Positions 1 to 6,228 of a stretch of 7,658 nucleotides of DNA are shown here, in pieces (positions within the stretch are counted from its first letter, which is position 1; every line of letters begins with the position of its first letter). Source of the stretch: Acidobacteriota bacterium. Its GTDB lineage: Bacteria; Acidobacteriota; Terriglobia; Terriglobales; Acidobacteriaceae. The stretch lies in assembly GCA_021810175.1 (NCBI GenBank), contig JAJZJJ010000122.1, positions 1-7,658 on the forward strand, read 5' to 3'. A program made the position numbers and the translations under genes. The notes beneath the pieces were generated by a model. It was not told where the DNA came from and made no database searches. It saw only the letters and a program-made list of their open reading frames with translations.

Positions 1-1
1 C

Positions 2-709
2 CGATCTGCGATTCCGGCAATCGACGGCAACGTGGAACGCGTCTTAACCCGCTATCTTGGACGCGAGCCAGTCGCGGGATCGGCGCGCAGCGGCGAGCTG
101 CGGCGCACAGCCGAGATAATGGTCGATCCCGGCCGCCCCGGCGACTTTAATCAGGCAATGATGGAACTGGGAGCGACCGTGTGCCTGCCCCGCTCTCCGG
201 AATGCCCGGCGTGTCCAATCCGAGTGGGGTGCGTGACCCAGGGCGAACATCCAACTTCGCCAGGGCGGAAGATGCTCAGCCGCAATTCTTCGCCTGCCCT
301 CATACAACGGAAACAGTGGCCGAAGACGGAGGTGCTCCTGGACCAGCGGCCGGCCGATGCCGCCCAAATGCCGGGGATGTGGGAGCTGCCGCAGATGAAG
401 CCGGACTGCGAACGTCCGGACGTTGTGCTTCTTACCCTGCGCCATTCCATCACCACCACAAATTATTACGTCACTGTGCATGGCCTCGATACCAATGAGA
501 CGAAGCTCCTCGCATCTGCGGCCGGAAAACGCGAATGGGTGCCCATGCGCAATTTGCACAGCCTGCCGCTCACGGGCCTCACGCTGAAGATCCTCCGGCG
601 CTTGAAGGTGATGCCGGGATACAACGGACGAGGCCCGGCCGTTCTGGTGGAAGAGCGGCTACCCGACGCAGACAGGGAATTCGATGCGGCGGTGTTCGGC
701 CGGGAGTAG
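2..709 (+). CDS. mutY: A/G-specific adenine glycosylase MutY, 5' end missing
   Basis: MutY removes adenine mispaired with 8-oxoguanine as part of the GO base-excision repair system in the cytoplasm. The frame is open from the left edge; codons from base 2 read RSAIPAIDGNVERVLTRY, which is the end of the HhH-GPD domain. The Asp at 23-25 aligns with the catalytic Asp138 of E. coli MutY. The GTG at 32 is an internal Val, not a start. The 4Fe-4S cluster motif C-x6-C-x2-C-x5-C is complete (Cys codons at 182, 203, 212 and 230) and follows the typical NQAMMELGA stretch. The C-terminal Nudix-like domain is recognisable by LLDQRPADAAQMPGMWELP. About 235 codons are visible; the N-terminal third, including the catalytic Glu, lies outside the window. 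The loop expected to read Phe-Ser-His in the C-terminal domain reads Ile-Thr-Thr here (449-457). The stop is TAG, 88 bases before the next gene. The family assignment is firm. Confidence 0.95.
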   Translation, partial: RSAIPAIDGNVERVLTRYLGREPVAGSARSGELRRTAEIMVDPGRPGDFNQAMMELGATVCLPRSPECPACPIRVGCVTQGEHPTSPGRKMLSRNSSPALIQRKQWPKTEVLLDQRPADAAQMPGMWELPQMKPDCERPDVVLLTLRHSITTTNYYVTVHGLDTNETKLLASAAGKREWVPMRNLHSLPLTGLTLKILRRLKVMPGYNGRGPAVLVEERLPDADREFDAAVFGRE

Positions 710-782
710 CCCTCGACGCCCCGTTCTGTCGCTCATGCGCAATTCAGCGGTGCTCTGGCTGCAAGTTGCTGCGCGGCGGGCG

Positions 783-788
783 TACGAT
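783..788 (+). promoter_or_regulatory. Possible -10 box (TACGAT) of the first acyl-CoA dehydrogenase
   Basis: TACGAT lies 9 bases upstream of the ATG at 798, in the 88-base gap after mutY. No convincing -35 is seen at the right distance. If it is used, transcription would start almost at the ATG, giving a nearly leaderless message; this fits the weak Shine-Dalgarno (GGGA at 789-792). The alternative is read-through from mutY. Confidence 0.25.
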
Positions 789-797
789 GGGAACGCT

Positions 798-1970
798 ATG
801 CCGGAAATCGACACCATTGCGGCCCCGCCGCTGACCTCTCTGAATGAAGAAGAAACCATGCTGCGCGACACGGTGCGGCAATTTGCCCAGCAGGAAATTG
901 CCCCGCGCGTGCGCGCCATGGATGAGGCCCAGAAACTCGATCCTGAGATTCTGAGACAGCTTTTTGAACTGGGACTGATGGCCATTGAGGCTCCGCTGGA
1001 GCTGGGCGGCTCCGCTGGTTCGATCTTCAGCGCTGTGCTCGCCGTCGAAGAAATTGCGCGCGTCGACCCGGCCGTAGCTGTCATGGTGGACGTACAGAAC
1101 ACGCTCGCCGTCAATGCGGTGCTCCGCTGGGCGAACCCGGATCAGCAGCGAATGTGGCTGCCCCGTATGGCGCAGCAAACGGTGTGCGCGTATGCGCTGA
1201 GCGAGGCGGGGTCTGGCTCGGACGCTTTTTCGCTCGCCTCCCACGCCAGGCTGGACGGTGACGCTTATGTCCTGAACGGACGGAAGCTCTGGATCAGCAA
1301 CGCCATGGAAGCGGACATGTTCCTGGTCTTCGCAACGATCAATCCGGACGCAGGCTACAAGGGCATCACCGCCTTCATGGTCGAGCGCGAAATGCCTGGC
1401 TTTACCGTCGGCCACAAGGAAGACAAGATGGGGATTCGCGCATCCTCGACCTGCGAGCTGCTCTTCGACGACTGCCGCGTGCCGGCCGCGCATGTAGTGG
1501 GCGAAGTGGGCAAAGGATACAAAATCGCCATTGAGACGCTGAACGAAGGACGGATCGGCATCGCCGCGCAGATGCTGGGTCTGGCCGAAGGCGCCTGGGG
1601 TCACGCCGTCACGTACGCAAAGGAGAGAAAGCAATTCGGCAAGACCATCGCCGAGTTCCAGGCCGTGCAGTTTGCTCTGGCCGACATGGCGACACAGATT
1701 GAGGCGGCGCGATTGCTGGTCTACAACGCCGCCCGGATGAAGAGCGCCGGAGTCCCGTTTGTGAAGGAAGCCGCCATGGCCAAGCTCTTCGCCAGCCAGG
1801 TGGCGGAGCATGTCGCCAGCCGTGCCGTGGAAATCTACGGCGGGTACGGATTTGTGAAGGACTATCCCGTGGAGAAGTTCTACAGGGACGCGAAAATCGG
1901 CGCGATTTACGAAGGTACTTCAAATATGCAGCTGGCCACCATTGGAAAGGCCATCCTGAGCGGAGCGTAG
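798..1970 (+). CDS. Short/branched-chain acyl-CoA dehydrogenase (ACADSB-like)
   Basis: This is a cytoplasmic flavoenzyme that makes the alpha,beta double bond in acyl-CoA and passes electrons to electron-transfer flavoprotein. The product is 390 residues, the usual size. Both family signatures are present: ALSEAGSGSDAFS (around residues 133-145) and EIYGGYGFVKDYPVEKFYRD near the C-terminus. The catalytic base of the SCAD/MCAD branch is E372 in IYEGTSNMQ. Several stretches (LNEGRIGIAAQMLGLA, YNAARM, KDYPVEKFYRDAKIG) closely resemble human ACADSB, which acts on 2-methylbutyryl-CoA, so isoleucine or branched/short-chain fatty acid breakdown is the likely role; substrate choice is inferred. The ATG at 798 is preferred over the in-frame ATG at 684, because homology begins right after it (LNEEETMLRDTVRQFA) and the earlier start would overlap mutY. 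A small gene follows after 10 bases, suggesting one transcript. Confidence 0.9.
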   Translation: MPEIDTIAAPPLTSLNEEETMLRDTVRQFAQQEIAPRVRAMDEAQKLDPEILRQLFELGLMAIEAPLELGGSAGSIFSAVLAVEEIARVDPAVAVMVDVQNTLAVNAVLRWANPDQQRMWLPRMAQQTVCAYALSEAGSGSDAFSLASHARLDGDAYVLNGRKLWISNAMEADMFLVFATINPDAGYKGITAFMVEREMPGFTVGHKEDKMGIRASSTCELLFDDCRVPAAHVVGEVGKGYKIAIETLNEGRIGIAAQMLGLAEGAWGHAVTYAKERKQFGKTIAEFQAVQFALADMATQIEAARLLVYNAARMKSAGVPFVKEAAMAKLFASQVAEHVASRAVEIYGGYGFVKDYPVEKFYRDAKIGAIYEGTSNMQLATIGKAILSGA

Positions 1971-1980
1971 GAGAAGGGCG

Positions 1981-2274
1981 ATGACCCTGGAAGAGTTTCA
2001 CCAAACCCTGGCGAACGAGCAACCGCCATCCGGCATCACCGCTCCGCTGGCAGCGCTCTGGTGGGACGCCAAAGGCGACTGGACCCGGGCGCACACCCTC
2101 GTCGATTCGCTGGAGACAGGCGAAGGGATGGCCGTCCATGCGTACCTGCATCGCAAAGAAGGCGTGGAGTGGAACGCGGAGTACTGGTACGGGCGCGCTG
2201 GCCGCGATCTCCGGCGCGAAAAACTGGAAGATGAATGGGCGGCGCTGCTGCAGGAACTGCTGCGCCGCGGTTGA
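1981..2274 (+). CDS. Small uncharacterised protein, 97 residues
   Basis: The start ATG is 10 bases after the stop of the acyl-CoA dehydrogenase, with GGAGAAGGG (1970-1978) as ribosome binding site, so the two genes are probably co-transcribed. The protein is soluble, with no signal peptide or membrane segment. It is Trp-rich (six Trp in 97 residues: LWWDAKGDW, EWNAEYWYGRAGR, EDEWAALL) and looks helical. The pattern VHAYLHRKEG followed by NAEYWYGRAGR matches my memory of a widespread family of small bacterial hypothetical proteins (VHAYLHR.EGD..NA.YWYRRAGR), which looks like a single helical-repeat unit. No function is known to me. Association with an acyl-CoA dehydrogenase may be chance operon placement. 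The reading frame is supported by context, ribosome binding site and family resemblance. Confidence 0.8.
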   Translation: MTLEEFHQTLANEQPPSGITAPLAALWWDAKGDWTRAHTLVDSLETGEGMAVHAYLHRKEGVEWNAEYWYGRAGRDLRREKLEDEWAALLQELLRRG

Positions 2275-2283
2275 AGATGCGTA

Positions 2284-4086
2284 TCACAGCGGGTAGCGTT
2301 CGGCGGCAATCACTCCTTCGGCAACCACTCGCCCCAGCGCGATAATGTTCACCGGATCGTGTTTGGCGAGTCGGCGAAAGATGGCCATTTGGGTGCGAAG
2401 CGTGTCGCCTTCAGCGACAGCCGCGAGGACGCGCTCCGCAGAGGACCGAACGATGCCGAACGAGCGCGCAGCGGCAATACGGGCCAGATTGACGGCCAGA
2501 GTCGCAGCTGCGGAATTTGCCCCGCTGGCTGCGGCCTTTTCGGCGCGCAGGAGCGCGGATTCCATGACGAGAACTTCGATCAGGATATCGGCGAGCGCCG
2601 CCATAATCTCCTGCTGATCCTGCAGATCAGTGGGATGGCGCTGGCTGGCGGCGCCGGAGCAGAACAACGCAAGCTTCTTAGCGGAGCCGAGCAGGGCGCG
2701 TTCGGCGGCGAGTGGGCCGGACGATTCGACGCGCGGTACCGGGCCCGACATGACTTCGTCGATAACCTTTTGTATCGCGGGAAGCAGCGGCAGGCTGCCC
2801 TGCATCGCGCGTTTGAGCATAAAACCGGTAACGATGAGGCGGTTAATCTCGTTCGTCCCCTCGAAGATGCGGTTGATACGCGCATCGCGGTACGCGCGCT
2901 CGGCGGAGTATTCCTCCACGTAGCCGTAACCTCCGTGAATTTGTACGCAGTGGTCCACGGCGCGGTCGAGCATCTCCGAACACCAGACCTTCACAATGGA
3001 ACACTCAACCGCGTAGTCCTCGATCCGCTTCTGCACGTCGGCGGCAGGAGCGTCCGCCGGCAGTGAGGCCAGCGCCGCATCAATCGCTCCCACCACGCGA
3101 TAGACGAGGGCCTCTCCGGCGAAGATTCCGGCGGCGATTTCCGCCAGCTTTTCCTGGATCAGTCCGAACGAGGAGATCGGCTTTCCGAACGCCATGCGCT
3201 GCTTCGCGTAGAGGACGGAGTTGCGGAGCGTGTGACGGGCCCCGCCCAGAGCCGCCGCTCCCAGCTTGTAGCGGCCGACGTTGAGAATATTGAAGGCAAT
3301 GCGATGCCCCTTCCCTGCCTCGCCAAGAAGACTGTCGGCTGGAACCGCGCAGTCGGAAAGGACCAGCGGACACGTGGACGATCCGCGGATGCCAAGCTTG
3401 TGCTCTTCCGCTCCGACCGTGAGCCCGGGCGTGTTCCGCTCAATAAGGAAGGCAGAGAACTGGGGCGGCTGACCGTCATCGGACACAATCTTGGCAAAGA
3501 CGATAAACAGATCGGCAAAACCGGCATTGGAGATCCACATCTTTTCGCCGTTCAGCACGTACTTCGTTCCGTCGGCTGAGAGGCGCGCCTGGGTGCGGAT
3601 GTTCATGGCGTCGGAGCCGGAGGAAGATTCGGAAAGCGCGTAGGCGGCGATCCATTCCCCGGTGGCAAGCTTCGGCAGATATTTCTCCTTCTGCGCGGGT
3701 GTGCCGTACCATACCACCGGCAGAGTGCCGATGCCGGTGTGGGCGCTGAAGCTGACTGAGAAGCTGGCTGAGACCGCGATGCGGTCGGAGATGAGGGCAG
3801 CGGTAACTTTGTCGAGAGCGAGGCCACCGTACTGCTCGGGAATGTCCACAGCCATCAGGCCAAGCTGCCCGCTTTCGGCGAGGAGCTGACGCGTGAGGGC
3901 GAAATCCTTCGTCTCGATTTCGCCGGCTCGAGGAAGAATCGATTTCTCGGCGAACTCCGCCGTAGTGCGGGCAATCTGCTGCTGCTCTTCGGAAAAGTCT
4001 TCAGGAGTGAAAACCTCCTCGGGAGCCGCGTCCGTCAGGAGGAAAAAACCGCCGGGAATGATCTTGGGAATTACGTCAGTGGCCAT
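2284..4086 (-). CDS. fadE: Long-chain acyl-CoA dehydrogenase, FadE/VLCAD type
   Basis: This flavoenzyme catalyses the first step of beta-oxidation of long-chain acyl-CoA. The product is 600 residues, much longer than the 380-residue branch and matching Bacillus FadE (YusJ) and the VLCAD/ACAD9 group: an N-terminal tail (GGFFLLTDAAPEEVFTPEDF), the catalytic core to about residue 430, and a C-terminal extension of about 170 helical residues that in VLCAD helps membrane association and dimer contacts. Core motifs are ALSESSSGSD (E153 to D159), WISNAGFADLFIVFAKI, FNILNVGRYKLG and IHGGYGYVEEYSAERAYRDAR. The catalytic Glu is E409 in IFEGTNEINRL. The start at 4086 is preferred to the upstream in-frame ATG at 4158: GGAG lies 6 bases before it, and homology starts soon after. 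The gene ends 9 bases from the convergent small gene. The SSSGSD loop replaces the more usual PGSGSD; this should be tolerated. The symbol is by resemblance only. Confidence 0.9.
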   Translation of the reverse strand: MATDVIPKIIPGGFFLLTDAAPEEVFTPEDFSEEQQQIARTTAEFAEKSILPRAGEIETKDFALTRQLLAESGQLGLMAVDIPEQYGGLALDKVTAALISDRIAVSASFSVSFSAHTGIGTLPVVWYGTPAQKEKYLPKLATGEWIAAYALSESSSGSDAMNIRTQARLSADGTKYVLNGEKMWISNAGFADLFIVFAKIVSDDGQPPQFSAFLIERNTPGLTVGAEEHKLGIRGSSTCPLVLSDCAVPADSLLGEAGKGHRIAFNILNVGRYKLGAAALGGARHTLRNSVLYAKQRMAFGKPISSFGLIQEKLAEIAAGIFAGEALVYRVVGAIDAALASLPADAPAADVQKRIEDYAVECSIVKVWCSEMLDRAVDHCVQIHGGYGYVEEYSAERAYRDARINRIFEGTNEINRLIVTGFMLKRAMQGSLPLLPAIQKVIDEVMSGPVPRVESSGPLAAERALLGSAKKLALFCSGAASQRHPTDLQDQQEIMAALADILIEVLVMESALLRAEKAAASGANSAAATLAVNLARIAAARSFGIVRSSAERVLAAVAEGDTLRTQMAIFRRLAKHDPVNIIALGRVVAEGVIAAERYPL

Positions 4087-4104
4087 GATGTTCTCCGAAA
4101 CGAG

Positions 4105-4110
4105 ATAGTA
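4105..4110 (-). promoter_or_regulatory. Possible -10 box (TACTAT) of the fadE-like gene
   Basis: Read on the minus strand, TACTAT lies 18 bases before the ATG at 4086, placing a start of transcription about 11 bases upstream of the coding region with the GGAG ribosome binding site just downstream. The -35 position holds only a weak match (TTCGAA around 4127-4132). Confidence 0.35.
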
Positions 4111-4121
4111 CGCCGGTTGGA

Positions 4122-4142
4122 CGAATTTCGAACACAGCTGTG
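4122..4142. promoter_or_regulatory. Dyad symmetry upstream of the fadE-like promoter (candidate operator)
   Basis: Two perfect inverted repeats sit side by side: CGAA-T-TTCG (4122-4130) and the 10-base palindrome CACAGCTGTG (4133-4142). They overlap or adjoin the expected -35 region of the fadE-like gene, where a TetR- or GntR-type fatty-acid regulator might bind. No regulator gene is in the window and the motif matches no consensus that I can name. A palindrome of this length can occur by chance. Confidence 0.25.
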
Positions 4143-4303
4143 GCCCCCCCGCGCTCACCCCGCCAGAAAGTCCATGTCATTAACGACGCGGGCGCAACCC
4201 ATGTGGCGACCCAAAGCTCCAGCCACCAACAGTTGCGGGTGATACCTGAGACCCGGACCCCTGGAATACCTCCGCGTCTGGGACCCTCCCCATCGCCACA
4301 CGA
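4143..4303. other. Intergenic stretch between divergent genes, no gene seen
   Basis: This is the remainder of the 291-base divergent region. It is GC-rich and contains a C-run at 4143-4150. No conserved coding frame, tRNA or clear riboswitch fold could be supported. ORFs crossing it on the minus strand run antisense into the sensor gene and look like shadows. Confidence 0.5.
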
Positions 4304-4309
4304 TATAAT
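4304..4309 (+). promoter_or_regulatory. -10 box (TATAAT) upstream of the leader ORF and sensor gene
   Basis: A perfect TATAAT lies in the otherwise GC-rich divergent region. The -35 position (about 4281-4286) shows no TTGACA-like match. The expected transcription start, near 4316, is about 6 bases before the ATG of the short leader ORF at 4322 and about 60 bases before the GTG of the sensor gene. Confidence 0.5.
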
Positions 4310-4321
4310 CCGCTCCATCGA

Positions 4322-4381
4322 ATGAATACCAGCCACTCCCCTGCCGTTCTGGCTGCCGCCGTCCGTGAGGACGCCAGGTGA
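4322..4381 (+). CDS. Possible 19-codon leader peptide coupled to the sensor gene
   Basis: An ATG 12 bases after the TATAAT box opens a short frame encoding MNTSHSPAVLAAAVREDAR. Its TGA stop (4379-4381) overlaps the GTG start of the next gene in the sequence GTGA, the classic arrangement for translational coupling. It has no ribosome binding site and would lie almost at the 5' end of the message, so it would be translated in leaderless fashion if at all. The peptide has no recognisable attenuator feature such as a run of one amino acid. It may be a chance frame; the overlap and the promoter position are the only support. Confidence 0.3.
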   Translation: MNTSHSPAVLAAAVREDAR

Positions 4382-6174
4382 CCTTTCGCCAGCGCCTTCT
4401 GCTCGTCTTCTCGATCCTGGTCATTTCCCTGGTGGCATCCTTCGCCTGGATCGTTTCCCGCCGCGCAGACGCCACCTTCAACACCATGGCCGGTCAGCAG
4501 GCTGCCGCCGTTGCCTCGGCCTTCCATCGCCGGCTCACCCGGCGTGAAGCTGCCGTCGCAGCCGTCCTCGGCCGTATGGCCACCGATCCGGCACTCCGCC
4601 AAATCGCCCATGGAACGGGCGCCACCGTAAGCCCGGCTGCATTCGTCACGGTCGCGGCTTCGTTCGCCCGGCAGTATCACCTCGACTATCTGGAACTGGT
4701 CAGCCCCGGCGGTACGATCCTCTCCTCCGCCCAGTGGCCCGCCCGCTACGGCTATCAGGAGCCGGCCATCTCCGAATCCGGAAAATCCCCTTTCCTCGCA
4801 CAGGAGCAGCTTCCCAGCGGCTCGTCCGCTCTCGGAATCTTTGCTGTCCGCGCCCTCGCCGTCTCCGGACCGCCCCTCTATCTCGTCGGCGGCCGCAGGC
4901 TCGACCCGCGAATCCTGCGGCGTCTGCCTGTTCCTGCCGGCACAAAGCTCGCGCTCTACTCGAATACTTCGCCCGGATTCGACCCCCGCAACTTCACCGC
5001 CTCCGGCCGCCTTCCCGTCTCGCGCCAATATGCTCCCATCGTCAATCAGGCTCGCGCCCTCAGGCGCCCCGCCTCGGGAACCGTTTCTCCCTCCCATGAC
5101 ACACGCGCCAGCCTCAGCGTCACAGCCCTTCCGCTCACAGGCCCCGGCGGCAGCGTCGTCGCGCTGCTCATCGTCGCCACCTCCCGCCTGCCGCTGATCC
5201 GGCTCGACGCCTTCATCCGCAACATCGCCTTCGCTGTTGCCCTCGCCGGAGTCCTTCTCACCATCCTCGCCGGTCTCTGGATCGCCCGCTCCCTCTCGCA
5301 AACCCTTCTTCATGTGGAAAGGACCGTCGCCCAGGTGGCGGACGGAAACTGGGACGCGCGTCTCGCCATACCCGCCGGTCTCGGCTTCAGTTCCCTGGCC
5401 CGCGGCTTCAACCGCATGATCCGCGAGCTCTCCACCCAGCACCATCGCCTCGTTCAGACCGAGCGCATCGTCGCCTGGCAGGAGTTCGCCCGCCATCTCG
5501 CTCGCGAAGTCAGCCAGCCTCTGGCCCCCATCCAGCGCACCCTGGAGGAACTGATGCGAGCCCGCCGGCTTCCCTATCTTCAGTTCAACGCTGTCTTCGA
5601 CGCCAGCATCGTCACCCTCCAGACCGAACTGCGCAGGCTCCGCGCCATCTCCGGCCGCTTCAGCGACTTCTCCCTCGCGCCCCAGCCCCGCCTCGAAACC
5701 ATGGATATCCGGGACACTCTCCACGCCGTCGTCTCCGCTTCCATGCCCACCCTGGAGCAGCGCCGCATCGAGATCGGCACCTCCATCACCTCGGAGCCGC
5801 TCCCCATCCTCGGCGATCCCGATATGCTCTTCAGTGCCCTCGCCAGCCTCATCCTTCGCGCCGCGGAATCCACCCGCGGCAACAGCGTTCTCACCGTCTC
5901 CGCCGCCCACGTCGAAGAGCGCGCCCGCATCTCCATCGCCTGTACGCATTGCAGTCTGCTTCAGGATGCCGGCAGCCACCAGTTCGCCATCCTCCCCACC
6001 GGAGAAAGGCAGGAAGAAAACCTCAGTCTGGCGGCCGTTCAGGCGATATTCTCCGGCCACCGCGGCGACCTCGTCACCGAAAATTCCGGTGCCGATCAGG
6101 CTGAGACGCTGCGCTGGGTCATCGTTGTGCCTCTGGCCAATATGCTTCTGACCGCCCCAAAAACCGGCGTCTGA
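4378..6174 (+). CDS. NtrY-like membrane sensor with degenerate kinase domain (probable pseudokinase)
   Basis: The 598-residue protein has the full layout of an NtrY-type sensor histidine kinase: TM1 (about residues 7-26), a periplasmic domain of about 250 residues (LDYLELVSPGGTILSSAQWP; LYLVGGRRLDPRILRRLPVP), TM2 (about 282-303), HAMP (to about 355), a DHp helix pair (AWQEFARHLAREVSQPLAPI, then GRFSDFS at about 430) and a C-terminal ATPase-like domain. The catalytic boxes are lost. In the H-box, R376 sits where HE[IL]KNPL has the phosphorylated His. The N-box Asn is R494 (ASLILRAAES). The D-box DxGxG is replaced by C522-T-H-C525, and the GTGLGL box by EENLSL (546-551). The frame is intact, so this looks like a retained, non-canonical sensor rather than a decaying gene. 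The GTG start follows an in-frame TGA at 4366, has GAGG 7 bases upstream and is needed for TM1. No response regulator is adjacent. Its ligand and output are unknown. Confidence 0.85.
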   Translation: MTFRQRLLLVFSILVISLVASFAWIVSRRADATFNTMAGQQAAAVASAFHRRLTRREAAVAAVLGRMATDPALRQIAHGTGATVSPAAFVTVAASFARQYHLDYLELVSPGGTILSSAQWPARYGYQEPAISESGKSPFLAQEQLPSGSSALGIFAVRALAVSGPPLYLVGGRRLDPRILRRLPVPAGTKLALYSNTSPGFDPRNFTASGRLPVSRQYAPIVNQARALRRPASGTVSPSHDTRASLSVTALPLTGPGGSVVALLIVATSRLPLIRLDAFIRNIAFAVALAGVLLTILAGLWIARSLSQTLLHVERTVAQVADGNWDARLAIPAGLGFSSLARGFNRMIRELSTQHHRLVQTERIVAWQEFARHLAREVSQPLAPIQRTLEELMRARRLPYLQFNAVFDASIVTLQTELRRLRAISGRFSDFSLAPQPRLETMDIRDTLHAVVSASMPTLEQRRIEIGTSITSEPLPILGDPDMLFSALASLILRAAESTRGNSVLTVSAAHVEERARISIACTHCSLLQDAGSHQFAILPTGERQEENLSLAAVQAIFSGHRGDLVTENSGADQAETLRWVIVVPLANMLLTAPKTGV

Positions 6175-6221
6175 CAGCCGGCATTCCGCTCCCGGCGGCT
6201 GCGCCAGGCTCCCCGCGCCTG
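6175..6221. terminator. GC-rich hairpins between convergent genes, possible terminator
   Basis: In the 54-base gap between two convergent genes, CAGCCG (6175-6180) pairs with CGGCTG (6196-6201), and CAGGC (6205-6209) pairs with GCCTG (6217-6221). No T-run follows on either strand, so this is not a standard intrinsic terminator. Support comes only from position and symmetry. Confidence 0.25.
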
Positions 6222-6228
6222 CGGACGA

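Noticed and set aside
684..797. Upstream ATG that would extend the first acyl-CoA dehydrogenase by 38 residues
   Set aside because: The extension is Arg/Ser-rich without family similarity and overlaps mutY; the homologous N-terminus starts just after the ATG at 798.
744..1811. A 355-codon minus-strand frame opposite the first acyl-CoA dehydrogenase
   Set aside because: It is fully contained in a gene with all acyl-CoA dehydrogenase signatures and has no recognisable domain.
4087..4158. Upstream ATG extending the fadE-like protein by 24 residues
   Set aside because: The ATG at 4086 has a well-placed GGAG and gives a protein that begins like Bacillus FadE.
4246..4290. CTGAGA ... AATACC ... 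GCG order resembling pieces of a TPP riboswitch
   Set aside because: The pieces are too close together, the expected P2/P4 helices do not form by eye, and the downstream gene is not a thiamine gene.
5494..5496. H373, three residues before the H-box position, as a substitute phosphoacceptor
   Set aside because: It lies in the position usually held by Arg in ARR(I/L)AHE, is not adjacent to the acidic residue and would face differently on the helix; the ATP-binding boxes are missing too. Kept only as an alternative to test.
4180..6060. A 626-codon open frame on the minus strand, longer than the sensor gene it lies opposite
   Set aside because: It is low-complexity (Gly, Glu, Asp, Ala), as expected from the antisense of a gene rich in C-ending codons, and has no domain or ribosome binding site support. 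The sense frame has clear TM, HAMP and DHp segments.
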